Notes: a model not told the origin generated them from the sequence alone. Counted from the first letter of the stretch, positions 42,934 through 52,416 are shown. The stretch is 64,000 bases of DNA from Gp6-AA40 sp035492455 (GCA_035492455.1 DATJJE010000028.1:1-64000), one strand, 5' to 3'. Numbers and translations are program-made.

Positions 42934-44340
42934 CTAACGAGTCATCGCCTTGGCGAAGCGATAGAAGAAATCGACACCGTCTTCAAACGCGCTCACGCGT
43001 ACACGCTCGTCCCTGCCGTGCGCACGGATGTCGTCCTGGTCGATGGCTATTCCACTTATTCCATAGCTCGGAATGCCAGCCGCCGACGTGTAGATGCTGT
43101 CCGTTGCCCCCGTCTCCATCATCGGAATAATCGGTGCGCCCGGCCACAACTCCGCCGCGACCTGCTCCAGAGGGCGGAGCACTTCCGGCGAAGGCAGCAC
43201 CGTCGGGAACCCCTTCGAGTCCGGAGCCCGTGCAGTCTTTCCGGCGTTGTCGACGTACACCACCGCTACCTGCGGGTCCGCGATGGTGCGCACGAGGATC
43301 TGCTGTGTCTCGGCGGGGGAGTGTCCTGGGAGAATCCGGCAGTTGACGATCGCCTGGGCATTTTGCGGCAGCGCATTGTTCGCGTGCCCGCCATTCAAAC
43401 GCGTGGCGACGCAAGTCGTGCGCATCAGGGAGTTGTATCGCGGTTCTTTCGACAGGCGCGTTGCTGCCGCGGTGTCAGGGCGCGGCTGGACCAGCGCGTT
43501 CATATCCGCTCGCGTCTGACCTGTCTCGAGCGGCGCGCGACGTTGGAAATAGGTGCGCGTGATGTCATTCAGCTCGAGCGGAAAGGGTGTACGTTCGAGG
43601 CGCGACAATGCATCCGCGAGGTGGTAAATCGCATTGTCCGCAGTCGGCAGCGAGCTGTGGCCGCCGCGATTGGTCACCGTCAACTGGAAATCCGCGTATT
43701 GCTTTTCAGTGGCCTCGACATCCACATTGACCGGCTTGCCGTTCGAGGCCGTCACACCGCCCGCATCGATGTTGATGGCGAACGCGGCATCGACCAGATC
43801 GCGGTGGTTCTCCAACAGCCATTTGACGCCGTTGAATGCCCCGCCCTCTTCGTCCGCGGTGAGCGCCAGAATGAGATCGCGGTTGGGCCGGAAGCCTTCG
43901 CGATGCAAGCGGATGAAGGTCGTCACCGCGATGGCGGCCGACCCTTTCATGTCCTGCGTCCCGCGGCCGTAAAAGTAGCCGCCCTGCTCAACGAACTGAA
44001 ACGGATCCGTCGTCCAGTCTTCGCGCCTGGCTTCGACCACGTCCAGGTGACCGATGATGAGAACCGGACGCGCGGCGCCGGTTCCGTGCAGGCGTACGAC
44101 GAGATTTCCTTTGCGGTCGTTTGGCGCGAGAACCTGGACGTCGGCAGCCGCAAAACCGGCGTCCTGTAAACGCCGGGCGATCGCGTTCGCGGCGGTCGTG
44201 GTGTTGCCGACGGAGTTCGTCGTATTGATTTCGATCAGTTGCTTGAAGATGTCGCGGCTCAATCGCCGGGTATCGCTGTCGATTGTGGCAGCCGACGCGA
44301 CCGTCGCGAACAGGACGAGCGGGAGCAATCGCAGCGGCAT
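42934..44340 (-). CDS. exported M20-family metallopeptidase
   Basis: A 468-residue zinc peptidase or deacylase with a signal peptide (LRLLPLVLFATVASAA), so periplasmic. Zinc and catalytic motifs are GHLDVVE, GRGTQDMKG (metal Asp) and LTADEEGG (catalytic Glu pair), with the lid-domain NRGGHSSLP. Length and motifs fit the M20/DapE-like peptidases common in acidobacterial genomes. It is the last gene of the ino1-acs unit, 6 nt after acs. Confidence 0.92.
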   Translation of the reverse strand: MPLRLLPLVLFATVASAATIDSDTRRLSRDIFKQLIEINTTNSVGNTTTAANAIARRLQDAGFAAADVQVLAPNDRKGNLVVRLHGTGAARPVLIIGHLDVVEARREDWTTDPFQFVEQGGYFYGRGTQDMKGSAAIAVTTFIRLHREGFRPNRDLILALTADEEGGAFNGVKWLLENHRDLVDAAFAINIDAGGVTASNGKPVNVDVEATEKQYADFQLTVTNRGGHSSLPTADNAIYHLADALSRLERTPFPLELNDITRTYFQRRAPLETGQTRADMNALVQPRPDTAAATRLSKEPRYNSLMRTTCVATRLNGGHANNALPQNAQAIVNCRILPGHSPAETQQILVRTIADPQVAVVYVDNAGKTARAPDSKGFPTVLPSPEVLRPLEQVAAELWPGAPIIPMMETGATDSIYTSAAGIPSYGISGIAIDQDDIRAHGRDERVRVSAFEDGVDFFYRFAKAMTR

Positions 44341-44346
44341 ATGGTT

Positions 44347-46311
44347 TCAGTGCTCTTCCGCGTACTGTTCCTTCAGCCGCGAAATCACGTTCGGATCCGC
44401 GAGCGTCGTCGTATCGCCAAGCGCCTTGCCTTCGGCGATATCGCGCAGCAGACGCCGCATGATCTTCCCTGAACGCGTCTTCGGCAGGTCGGCCGTGAAG
44501 ATCACGTCGTCGGGTTTGGCGATGGCGCCGATCTTCTTCGCCACGTGCTCTTTCAGCTCGATCATCAGTGCTTCGTTGGCCTGCACACCTTCTTTGACGG
44601 TGACAAACGCAGCAACGGCCTGGCCTTTGATCTCGTGCGTGCGGCCCACGACGGCTGCTTCCGCCACCTTCGGGTGATCGACCAGCGCGCTCTCGACCTC
44701 CATCGTGCCGATGCGATGGCCGGCGACGTTCAACACGTCATCGACTCGACCAAGCAGCCAGAAGAACCCGTCCGCGTCGAGCTTCGCGCCATCACCGGCG
44801 AAGTAAATGTCGGACGTCCACTTGCTCCAGTACTGCGTCACATAGCGATCGGGATCACCATAAATGCCGCGCAGCATCGACGGCCACGGGCGGGTGAGCG
44901 TCAGCAGGCCGCCGCCGATCGGCAGCGTTTCCCCTTTCTCGTTTTTGATCTCCGCTTTCACGCCGGGGAATGCGCGAGTCGCCGATCCGGGCTTTGTGGT
45001 CGTGAGGCCGGGAAGCGGCGTGATCATGATCGCGCCGGTCTCTGTCTGCCACCACGTATCCACAACGGGACACCGCTCGCCCCCAATGTAGCGGTGGTAC
45101 CAGACCCACGCCTCGGGATTGATCGGCTCGCCAACCGATCCGAGCAGCCGCAGCGATGACATGTCGCGTTTCTTCGGCCACTCGGTTCCCCATCGCATGA
45201 ACGCGCGGATGGCGGTGGGCGCGGTATAGAAAATCGTCACGCCGTACCGCTCAACGATTTGCCAGAAGCGGTCCTTCTGTGGCCAGTCGGGCGCGCCCTC
45301 ATACATCACGACCGTCGCGCCGTTGGCCAGCGGACCGTACACCACGTAGCTGTGGCCGGTGACCCAGCCGATATCCGCGGTGCACCAGAAGACGTCGTCT
45401 TCCTTGAGGTCGAAGACCCATTTCGTCGTGGCATACGTAGCGGTGAGATAACCGCCGGTCGTGTGCATGATGCCCTTCGGCTTGCCCGTGGTCCCTGATG
45501 TGTAGAGGATGTAGAGAAGATCTTCTGCATCCATTTGTTCGGGCTCGCAGTTGTACGGCGCATCCTGCATCAGCCGGTGATACCAGTGGTCGCGCCCCTC
45601 CTGGATGTGCACAGGAGCCGCGCCTTCGGCGAGCCGCTTCACGACCACAACGTTCTTGATCGACGGCGTACCTTTGATCGCCTCGTCGGCCATCTGCTTG
45701 AGCGGGACAATCGATCCGCGGCGCCAGCCGCCGTCTGCAGTGATGAGCAGATTGCACTCCGCATCGTTGATGCGATCGCGCAGCGAGTCGGAGCTGAAGC
45801 CGCCGAAGACAACGGAATGCGCGGCGCCGACGCGCGCGCACGCGAGCATCGCGATTGCCAGCTCCGGAACGAGCGGCAGATAAATCGCCACGCGATCACC
45901 GCGCTTGACGCCGAGCGATTTCAGAACGTTCGCGAACTGGCCGACCTGGCGATAAAGATCCCAGTATGTGAGGGTGCGGCGCTCGCCGGGTTCGCCTTCC
46001 CAGATCAGCGCGGCCTTGTTGCGCCGCGCACCACGGACATGGCGATCAACACAGTTGACGCTCGCGTTGATCTTGCCGCCGACAAACCACTTGGCGTGCG
46101 GTGCTTTCCATTCCAGCACCTTGTCCCACTTCTTGAACCATTCCAGTTCGGAGGCAAACGACGCCCAGAAACCTTCAGGATCTTTTTCGGCGCGCTCGTA
46201 CACTCCGGGATCGTTGATATTGGCGTTCGCCCGGAACTGGGGCGCCGGCGAAAAACTGCGATCTTCCTGGAGTAGGTCCGCGATTTCAACAGGTGGTTTG
46301 TTGTCAGCCAT
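44347..46311 (-). CDS. acs: acetyl-CoA synthetase
   Basis: AMP-forming acetate activation to acetyl-CoA, in the cytosol. The 654-residue product has the ATP-binding YTSGTTGKPKG, WCTADIGWVTGHSY, WWQTETGAIMITP and the C-terminal KTRSGKIMRR, whose Lys is the regulatory acetylation site in Acs. The start MADNKPPVEIADLL (46311) is chosen because the upstream frame overlaps the preceding gene. Ten nt separate it from the membrane-protein gene. Confidence 0.95.
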   Translation of the reverse strand: MADNKPPVEIADLLQEDRSFSPAPQFRANANINDPGVYERAEKDPEGFWASFASELEWFKKWDKVLEWKAPHAKWFVGGKINASVNCVDRHVRGARRNKAALIWEGEPGERRTLTYWDLYRQVGQFANVLKSLGVKRGDRVAIYLPLVPELAIAMLACARVGAAHSVVFGGFSSDSLRDRINDAECNLLITADGGWRRGSIVPLKQMADEAIKGTPSIKNVVVVKRLAEGAAPVHIQEGRDHWYHRLMQDAPYNCEPEQMDAEDLLYILYTSGTTGKPKGIMHTTGGYLTATYATTKWVFDLKEDDVFWCTADIGWVTGHSYVVYGPLANGATVVMYEGAPDWPQKDRFWQIVERYGVTIFYTAPTAIRAFMRWGTEWPKKRDMSSLRLLGSVGEPINPEAWVWYHRYIGGERCPVVDTWWQTETGAIMITPLPGLTTTKPGSATRAFPGVKAEIKNEKGETLPIGGGLLTLTRPWPSMLRGIYGDPDRYVTQYWSKWTSDIYFAGDGAKLDADGFFWLLGRVDDVLNVAGHRIGTMEVESALVDHPKVAEAAVVGRTHEIKGQAVAAFVTVKEGVQANEALMIELKEHVAKKIGAIAKPDDVIFTADLPKTRSGKIMRRLLRDIAEGKALGDTTTLADPNVISRLKEQYAEEH

Positions 46312-46321
46312 GACCACAATT

Positions 46322-46789
46322 TTATTGCTGTTGCGGCTGCTCGACCTTTCCGAGCATCGCCACGCCCAGTAAGCCACCGAGTGCGGCAAAGGGCGTCTGA
46401 ATGAACAGCTGGAAGAAAAAGCCAATGACGAGGCGGGCGGCCAGCGAGGCCTGACGGCCGAAGCTTTCCATCATGCCGCGCGCCTCGGGAGGAATGTCAG
46501 GCGTGCTTCGCAGCACGAATTCCATCATCCTCTGCTGCAGCGGCGACATGAATACGTCGACGACGGCGGCGGCAAACAACCAGACGACCGCTCCCGTCAG
46601 GCCGGCGAGCAGACCCAACCGTGCGCCATCGAGCAGCCGCAGCGGCTCACGTTGCTCTTGTTGTGCCAGGTAAGCCGTGATGATGCCGCCGGTAAGCGTC
46701 CAGAGGCAGCAGCAGTTTGCGGCACTGATGATCGGCAGCGCCGACAGCACTCCAAGAAAGAGGCCGCCGAGCAGTACCGATTGTCTCAA
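46322..46789 (-). CDS. small membrane protein with NCCC motif
   Basis: A 155-residue integral membrane protein with about four hydrophobic segments (6-24, 55-80, 115-135, 133-150). The triple cysteine (SAANCCCLWTLTGG) is at the end of the first helix; it occurs in a group of uncharacterised bacterial membrane proteins. The C-terminus is Gln-rich. It overlaps ino1 upstream by 4 nt and lies 10 nt before acs. Function unknown. Confidence 0.75.
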   Translation of the reverse strand: MRQSVLLGGLFLGVLSALPIISAANCCCLWTLTGGIITAYLAQQEQREPLRLLDGARLGLLAGLTGAVVWLFAAAVVDVFMSPLQQRMMEFVLRSTPDIPPEARGMMESFGRQASLAARLVIGFFFQLFIQTPFAALGGLLGVAMLGKVEQPQQQ

Positions 46790-48099
46790 TCGTAGTACTC
46801 GCGCCCGAGGTGGGTAATCAGCTCCTCGCCCTGCATATGCCGCAGAGTGTTCTTCAGCTTCATCAGCTGAATGAACAAATCATGCTCGGGATACACCTCA
46901 CGCGCGTGCATTGGCGCCTTGAAGTAGAACGAAAGCCACTCCTGGATGCCCGACATTCCAGCGCGCTTGGCGAGATCGAGGAACAGCGCTGAGTCGACGA
47001 CGATCGGCGCTGCGAGAATGCTGTCACGGCACAGGAAGTTGATCTTCAGCTGCATCGGATAGCCAAGCCATCCGATCAGATCGATGTTGTCCCACCCCTC
47101 CTTGTTGTCGCCGCGCGGCGGGTAGTAGTTGATGCGCACGACGTGACAGAGGTCTTTGTAGAGATCTGGATAGAGGTGAGGCTGGAAGATGTAGTCGAGC
47201 GCCGACTTCTTGCTTTCTTCCTTGGTCTTGAACGATTCGGGATCGTCGAGCACCTCGCCGTCGCGGTTGCCGAGAATGTTCGTCGAGTACCAGCCGCGGA
47301 CACCAAGCAACCGTGCCTTCAAGCCGGGGGCGATGATCGTCTTGATCAGCGTCTGCCCGGTTTTCATGTCGTTGCCCGCCACCGGCGCATTGGTCCGGCC
47401 CGCGAGCTCGAGCATCGACGGAACGTCGGCCGTCAAGTTGGGCGCGGCGTTGGCGAACGGAATGCCTTCGCGCAGTGCCGCGTAAGCGTAGATCATGCTC
47501 GACGGGATCGCATCGTCGCTCTGCTCGAGACCTTTCTCGAACGTCGCAACGGAGGCGTGCACTGGCGCCTCCTTCATGTAAACCTCGGTGCTTCCCGTCC
47601 ACACCATGACGAGGCGGTCGCAGCCGTGCTTCTCTTTGAACGCGCGGATGTCGGCGATCACCTGTTCGGCAAGGTCGCGCTTGTTCTTTCCCTTCTTGAC
47701 GTTCGGGCCGTTCAGACGCTTCACGTACCGCTGATCGAACACCGCCGGCAGCGGACGTATGGCTTCGAGCTCGCCGCGGACTTTTTCGAGCTGACCGGTT
47801 TCGAGCACGCCAGCCGTACGGGCTGCCGAGTAGCAGTCCTCCTGGAAAATGTCCCAGCCGCCGAAGACGATGTCGTTCAAATCGGCGAGCGGGACGAACT
47901 CATTGATCTTCGGCGAACGTCCTTCCGTGCGCTTCCCCAGCCGGATGGTGCCCATCTGCGTCAGCGATCCGATCGGCGGAGCCAATCCTTTTCTGATGGC
48001 AAACACTCCCGCGATCGTCGTCGTCGCGACGGCGCCCAGCCCCACGAGCAGAACGCCAAGCTTGCCGCGCGCAGGAGCAATTTGAACTGGTGAAGTCAC
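46786..48099 (-). CDS. ino1: inositol-3-phosphate synthase
   Basis: NAD-dependent cyclisation of glucose-6-phosphate to myo-inositol-3-phosphate, the entry to inositol lipids and related compounds. The 437-residue product has the Rossmann opening GVLLVGLGAVATTTIAG, the catalytic-site PVAGNDMKTGQT and the late SALDYIFQP helix. This is a scattered trait in bacteria. The start is GTG at 48099, with TATAGT 8 nt upstream on the same strand. It leads a four-gene unit. Confidence 0.93.
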   Translation of the reverse strand: MTSPVQIAPARGKLGVLLVGLGAVATTTIAGVFAIRKGLAPPIGSLTQMGTIRLGKRTEGRSPKINEFVPLADLNDIVFGGWDIFQEDCYSAARTAGVLETGQLEKVRGELEAIRPLPAVFDQRYVKRLNGPNVKKGKNKRDLAEQVIADIRAFKEKHGCDRLVMVWTGSTEVYMKEAPVHASVATFEKGLEQSDDAIPSSMIYAYAALREGIPFANAAPNLTADVPSMLELAGRTNAPVAGNDMKTGQTLIKTIIAPGLKARLLGVRGWYSTNILGNRDGEVLDDPESFKTKEESKKSALDYIFQPHLYPDLYKDLCHVVRINYYPPRGDNKEGWDNIDLIGWLGYPMQLKINFLCRDSILAAPIVVDSALFLDLAKRAGMSGIQEWLSFYFKAPMHAREVYPEHDLFIQLMKLKNTLRHMQGEELITHLGREYYD

Positions 48100-48107
48100 A
48101 ATCGCAG

Positions 48108-48113
48108 ACTATA
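48108..48113 (-). promoter_or_regulatory. -10-like element of ino1
   Basis: TATAGT (minus strand, 48113-48108) ends 8 nt before the GTG start, so the transcript would be leaderless or nearly so. No convincing -35 was found. Confidence 0.4.
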
Positions 48114-48129
48114 CCATGTTGAAATTCCC

Positions 48130-48651
48130 ATGTTTTTGCGCAAAACCCGCATCGAACCGCTGCCAGTGACGATGAGCGCCGTACGCATGGGCGAGCGTGT
48201 GCTGCAAGTCGGCGTTGACGATCCCGCGGTCGCGAGCGCGATCGCTGCGAAGGCAGGACTCTCCGGCAGCGCAGCCATCGTCGTCACCGACGAACGCGAT
48301 GCCGCGCGCGCGGCGCGAGCGACGGCGAACGCGGGAATTCTCGTCGATGTGAAAGTCACGCCGCTTGCCTCGCTACCGTTCGAGAGTGAGTCGTTCGATC
48401 TCGTCGTCGTGCATGCCGCAGGCGGAGGCGCTTCGCTGGAAGCAATGCGTGAATGTCATCGCGTCGTTCGACACGGCGGCCGAGTGATGACGATTGAGGG
48501 CGGGCCGGCAAGCGGTCTGGCAGCGATGTTCAAAACTCCGCGGCCGCCCGAGACCGATGTCATCGGCGCCCTGCAGTCTGCCGGATTCCGCCCCGCCCGC
48601 CTGCTCGCCGAACGTGAGGGCTACCGTTTCGCGGAAGGCATAAAGAGCTAA
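48130..48651 (+). CDS. class I SAM-methyltransferase-like protein
   Basis: A 173-residue small Rossmann protein. A glycine motif region (VLQVGVDDP, about residue 24) and the acidic-strand pattern ESFDLVVVHAAGGGASLEAMRECHRVVRHGGRVM match the methyltransferase_11 fold in strands 4-5. The usual GxGxG is replaced by VGVDDP, so SAM binding is uncertain. It is too short to carry a substrate-binding lid. It lies divergent from ino1 across 30 nt. Confidence 0.7.
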   Translation: MFLRKTRIEPLPVTMSAVRMGERVLQVGVDDPAVASAIAAKAGLSGSAAIVVTDERDAARAARATANAGILVDVKVTPLASLPFESESFDLVVVHAAGGGASLEAMRECHRVVRHGGRVMTIEGGPASGLAAMFKTPRPPETDVIGALQSAGFRPARLLAEREGYRFAEGIKS

Positions 48652-48732
48652 CGAGGACAGCTCGACCTTTTCCGGGGACACGGCCCGCCGTCAGTTTCCC
48701 CCACAATTCCGCCTAATTCCTTCTGTTGAATG

Positions 48733-48747
48733 AGGCAAGGCTTTTGC
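48733..48747 (+). promoter_or_regulatory. sigma54-like -24/-12 pattern upstream of the HTH-TonB gene (weak)
   Basis: AGGCA then TTGC places GG and GC with exact sigma54 spacing. But the site is also a palindrome (GAGGCAA-GGCTT-TTGCCTC, 48732-48750), so a hairpin or operator is equally plausible. The transcription start would be only a few nt before the start codon at 48766. Confidence 0.25.
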
Positions 48748-48765
48748 CTCGTGCCGTTTACCGCA

Positions 48766-49800
48766 ATGTCGCAAGTGTCCCTCGGTGAAGTCTTCACGAT
48801 TGACGAAGTGGCGCGCGCCGCCGGCGTGCCGCAGGAAGCTGTTCGCGCTTTGATCGTGCGCGGCGAATTGAATGTCGTGGCCGACACACGGTTCATCAAC
48901 GTCGCGAACCCGATGCGCGCCGCGCGCAGGCTTCGCGAAATCGCGCTCGCGCAGCACAGTATGGCGGCGCAGCCGCTGTTCGAGCCGGCGCATGCGGCCC
49001 GCGACACGCGGAAGCCGGTCTTCTTCTCGTTTGCGGCGCACGGTGCAGTTGCACTGTTGCTCGTGCTGCTTTCGATGGATCGTACGCAGACCGCACCGCT
49101 TGAAGAGCCGGTGCACGAGGAAACGCACCTTGTGTTCCTGATGAGCCCTGGCCCCGGCGGCGGCGGTGGCGGCGGTGGTCTGCGGCAACGGACGCCAGCA
49201 CCGAAGATTCTGCGGAAGAGCGAGCAACCGCGCCCTCAACTTTCAGTTCCTCCCGTGAAGGAAGCGGAGCCGGTAGTCGTCGCGAAGCAGCCTGAACCCG
49301 AGCCGGAGCCGGCGAAGGAGATTCTTGCGCCCGTGCAAACGGTCGCTGCCAACGATCAAGATCGCGTCGGCCAGATCGAACATGCAGCGGAAGCTCCCGC
49401 GAGCAACGGATCCGGATCCGGCGGCGGTGTAGGTACGGGGCAAGGAACGGGCAATGGCGAAGGCCTCGGATCCGGGATCGGCGATGGCGAAGGGGGCGGC
49501 ATCGGTGGCGGACCTTATCGGCCGGGCAGCGGCATCGAGGCTCCGAAACTGCTGCACGAGGTAAAGGCGCAGTACACGGAGGACGCACGCCGCCGCGGCA
49601 TCACGGGTGACGTGCTGCTCGAAGTCGTCGTGCGCAGCGACGGCAGCGTCGGCACGACGCGCGTGCTGCAGGGGCTCGGCTATGGCCTGGAGCAGCGCGC
49701 TATCGATGCGGTGAGGCAATGGCGCTTCGCGCCGGCGATGCGGAAGGGCGCGCCGGTGGATGTCCTGGTCGAAATCGCCGTCGAATTCACGCTCCGTTAG
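48766..49800 (+). CDS. TonB-family protein with an N-terminal helix-turn-helix
   Basis: A 344-residue energy-transducer-like protein. Residues 5-60 (EVFTIDEVARAAGVPQEAVRALIVRGEL) look like a MerR/excisionase-type HTH, cytoplasmic. A single membrane helix follows (about 84-103), then a glycine run, a Pro/Glu spacer (EPEPEPAK), a long Gly/Ser-rich linker, and a TonB C-terminal domain (PKLLHEVKAQYTEDARRRGITGDVLLEVVV). TonB with a cytoplasmic HTH is unusual; normal TonB has a very short cytoplasmic end. It leads a tight operon with the next two genes. Confidence 0.88.
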   Translation: MSQVSLGEVFTIDEVARAAGVPQEAVRALIVRGELNVVADTRFINVANPMRAARRLREIALAQHSMAAQPLFEPAHAARDTRKPVFFSFAAHGAVALLLVLLSMDRTQTAPLEEPVHEETHLVFLMSPGPGGGGGGGGLRQRTPAPKILRKSEQPRPQLSVPPVKEAEPVVVAKQPEPEPEPAKEILAPVQTVAANDQDRVGQIEHAAEAPASNGSGSGGGVGTGQGTGNGEGLGSGIGDGEGGGIGGGPYRPGSGIEAPKLLHEVKAQYTEDARRRGITGDVLLEVVVRSDGSVGTTRVLQGLGYGLEQRAIDAVRQWRFAPAMRKGAPVDVLVEIAVEFTLR

Positions 49801-49809
49801 GACAGGTTT

Positions 49810-50463
49810 ATGGACATGGTTCTGTTGACTATCACTACGTTGTCGCTGGCGGCGGCCGCCGGTTTCGGCTTTCTCTCTTGGCGCCTCGGACGCGAGGAGG
49901 GCGACCGGGAACGAGCGCGAATTGCCGCGCTGGCAAACGCAATGGCTCCTTCGTCACCTGAGACTCCTCTCCTTGGTGGAGTTGCCGTAGGATCGGTGTT
50001 CGAGCGGACGGAAGGGCTTCGCGGCCGGCCGGTCATTAAGATCGCCGCGGGTGTCGCTATGCTGTTGATCGTTGCTGGTGGCGCGTTCATCAGCTTCCGG
50101 GCGTCAGGCGCGGAGGCGTCGAAGACAGCCGCCCCGCTCGAGCTGATGTCGATGCGCTACCAGCGTCAGGGAACGGTGTTGACGGTATCCGGGTTGGTAA
50201 AGAATCCTTCGTCGGGCGTTGCGGTCAACGACGTCACTGCGGTGGTGTTTGCCTTCAATCGCAACGGCGCATTCGAGTCCAGCGGCCGCGCGCCGCTCGA
50301 CTTCAGCGCGCTCGCACCCGGCGAGGAATCGCCGTTTATCGTTACCGTGCCGAACGTTTCCGATGTCGCACGCTATCGCGTCACGTTCCGCAGCGGCGAC
50401 ACTGTGGTCCGGCACATCGATCGTCGTTCGAATCGCGTTCAACTTGCCCAGGCAGTGAGGTAG
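49810..50463 (+). CDS. two-segment membrane protein of unknown function
   Basis: A 217-residue protein with membrane segments at about 3-22 and 75-95 and an exported C-terminal domain (about 105-215). That domain's beta pattern (TVLTVSGLVKNPSSGVAVNDVTAVVFAFN, then GEESPFIVTV) resembles the FxLYD/DUF3426-like immunoglobulin-type modules. The exact family is uncertain. It is 9 nt after the TonB gene and 2 nt before the VWFA gene, suggesting one complex. Confidence 0.75.
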   Translation: MDMVLLTITTLSLAAAAGFGFLSWRLGREEGDRERARIAALANAMAPSSPETPLLGGVAVGSVFERTEGLRGRPVIKIAAGVAMLLIVAGGAFISFRASGAEASKTAAPLELMSMRYQRQGTVLTVSGLVKNPSSGVAVNDVTAVVFAFNRNGAFESSGRAPLDFSALAPGEESPFIVTVPNVSDVARYRVTFRSGDTVVRHIDRRSNRVQLAQAVR

Positions 50464-50465
50464 TC

Positions 50466-51512
50466 ATGCGCTCCATCCGTCTCCGCCTCGCGATTCTTGC
50501 CGCGCTCGTCGCAGCCGCCGTTGGCGTAGTCGGCGCGCAGCCGCAGGACGATAGCTTCAAGTTCAAGAGCGGCGTCGAGCTGGTGAACGTCACCGCCACC
50601 GTGAGCGACGACAACGGCCACTTCGTCACCGGCCTGACGAAGGACGACTTCAACGTGTTTGAGGATGGCCAGGCGCAGGAGATCGCGCAGTTCAGCAACG
50701 AGCGCGTGCCGGTCAGCCTCGGCATCCTCCTCGACACGAGCGGCAGCATGACGCCGGAGAAGATGTCGTCGGCGAAGAGCGCCATCGATCGGTTCATCTA
50801 CGACCTGCTCGGCAAGGATGACGAACTGTTCTTCATGCAGTTTGCGAGCGTGCCGGACCTGCTTCAGGGGTGGACCTTCGATCGGCGGCTGATCAGCCGG
50901 GCGGTCGGCCAAACGTCCGCCGCGGGAGGAACCGCGTTATATGACGCGATTGCCAACGCTTTGCCGATTGCGGCGGACGGCCGCAATCAGAAGAAGGCGC
51001 TTCTTGTCATCACCGACGGCAACGATACGAACAGCCGGACGTCGGTGAGCCAGGTGCGCAACTTGATTCGCGAAAGCGAGGTCATGGTCTACGCGCTCGG
51101 CGTCGACGGCAACGACGTGCAGACCTACACGCCGCAGCCCCGTCAGCCGAGCGGACCGCGTTTTCCGATTCCGATTCCACGCGGCGGACGCGGGCGCTGG
51201 CCTGGCTTCCCCTACGCACCGCAGATCGGGTTTCCCCCGATCGGCGGCACCTGGGGTCGTTCGGGCAACGAGCATGTGAATGAGAACGCGCTGCGCGCGG
51301 TCACCGACGACACCGGCGGCCGTACCGAAATCGTGCGCGGCTTCGGCGATCTGGGCAACGCCACGCAGCGGCTCGCCGACGAATTGAGCCAGCAGTACTA
51401 CATCGGCTACAACAACGGCGGAAAGAAGGACGGGAAGTGGCACACCATCAAAGTTGATGTGCGCAACCACCATTACACCGTCCGTGCTCGGAAGGGCTAT
51501 GTAGCGTCGTAA
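50466..51512 (+). CDS. secreted VWFA-related acidobacterial protein
   Basis: A 348-residue exported protein with a signal peptide ending near GAQP. It starts with the beta segment typical of the acidobacterial VWFA-related family (VELVNVTATVSDDNGHFVTGLTKDDF). The MIDAS motif DTSGSM is at residue 90, with the TDGNDTNS strand later. A Pro/Gly/Arg-rich insert (about 220-255) interrupts the domain before its last strands. Members are abundant in Acidobacteria; ligands are unknown. It is last in the TonB operon, so an envelope role is likely. Confidence 0.88.
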   Translation: MRSIRLRLAILAALVAAAVGVVGAQPQDDSFKFKSGVELVNVTATVSDDNGHFVTGLTKDDFNVFEDGQAQEIAQFSNERVPVSLGILLDTSGSMTPEKMSSAKSAIDRFIYDLLGKDDELFFMQFASVPDLLQGWTFDRRLISRAVGQTSAAGGTALYDAIANALPIAADGRNQKKALLVITDGNDTNSRTSVSQVRNLIRESEVMVYALGVDGNDVQTYTPQPRQPSGPRFPIPIPRGGRGRWPGFPYAPQIGFPPIGGTWGRSGNEHVNENALRAVTDDTGGRTEIVRGFGDLGNATQRLADELSQQYYIGYNNGGKKDGKWHTIKVDVRNHHYTVRARKGYVAS

Positions 51513-51524
51513 AATCCGGAGCGC

Positions 51525-52259
51525 GTGCCGACGTTCTGGATTGCGCTCGGGCTCAGCCTGCTTGGCGGCTTGGGCGGACTGCTCATCGCCTCAGGCGTCC
51601 TCCTCATTCACGATCCGCTGCGCGCGAAGCTGATTCCCTGGCTGGTCAGCTACGCCGTCGGCGCTCTGCTCGGGATATCGATGATGGGACTCCTGCCGGA
51701 GTCCCTCACCACCTTGCCCGCCGGCCGCGTGTTCGCGACGCTGCTTGGCGGCATCATGCTGTTCTTCATCCTCGAGAAGCTCGTGCTCTGGCGTCATTGC
51801 CACACGCACGATTGCGAGGTGCACGAAAGCAGCGTCGCCTCCGTGATGATCGGCGACACGTTTCACAACTTCGTCGACGGGGCGGTGATCGGGGCGGCCG
51901 TGCTGACCTCCGTCCCGCTGGGTATCAGCACGGCCATCGCGGTGGCCGCGCACGAAATCCCGCAGGAGATCGGCGACTTCGCCATCCTGTTGCACGCGGG
52001 GTATTCGCGCGGGAAGGCTCTGATGCTCAACGTGCTCTCGGCGCTCGCCAGCGTCGCCGGCGCTATTGCCGCATTTCTGGCCTTCGACGTCGTCCCGCGG
52101 ACGCTGCCTTACTTCCTGGTGATCGCGGCGTCCAGCTTTCTCTATGTCGCGATGGCGGATCTCATCCCGGGCCTGCACCGCGGACGGACCGACGCGAGCT
52201 CTCTTCGTCAGATTGTCCTGATCGCGTTGGGCATCTTCACGATGGTGTGGTTTTCATGA
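51525..52259 (+). CDS. ZIP-family metal transporter
   Basis: A 244-residue inner membrane transporter with seven to eight helices. The metal sites are HNFVDG (helix 4) and HEIPQE (helix 5), as in GufA/ZIP proteins for zinc, iron or manganese. A His/Cys-rich loop (HCHTHDCEVHES) is in the cytoplasmic loop between helices 3 and 4. The start is GTG. It follows the VWFA gene by 12 nt. Confidence 0.9.
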   Translation: MPTFWIALGLSLLGGLGGLLIASGVLLIHDPLRAKLIPWLVSYAVGALLGISMMGLLPESLTTLPAGRVFATLLGGIMLFFILEKLVLWRHCHTHDCEVHESSVASVMIGDTFHNFVDGAVIGAAVLTSVPLGISTAIAVAAHEIPQEIGDFAILLHAGYSRGKALMLNVLSALASVAGAIAAFLAFDVVPRTLPYFLVIAASSFLYVAMADLIPGLHRGRTDASSLRQIVLIALGIFTMVWFS

Positions 52260-52416
52260 GGTGGTGCGATGGTGCGAACCGTGCGAGGGTGCGACCGTGC
52301 GTCCGAAGGTGCGAAAGTGCGACGGTTCGGACGGCGCTCGCACCGATCACATGGGAGTGTCAGATTTTTTGTGTGTAGGGCGTTGATGACAATGCGTGTG
52401 GGCGCTGTGGGAAACC

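Noticed and set aside
48732..48750. Confident sigma54 promoter for the HTH-TonB gene.
   Set aside because: The matching bases form a perfect palindrome and would leave almost no leader; kept only as a weak feature.
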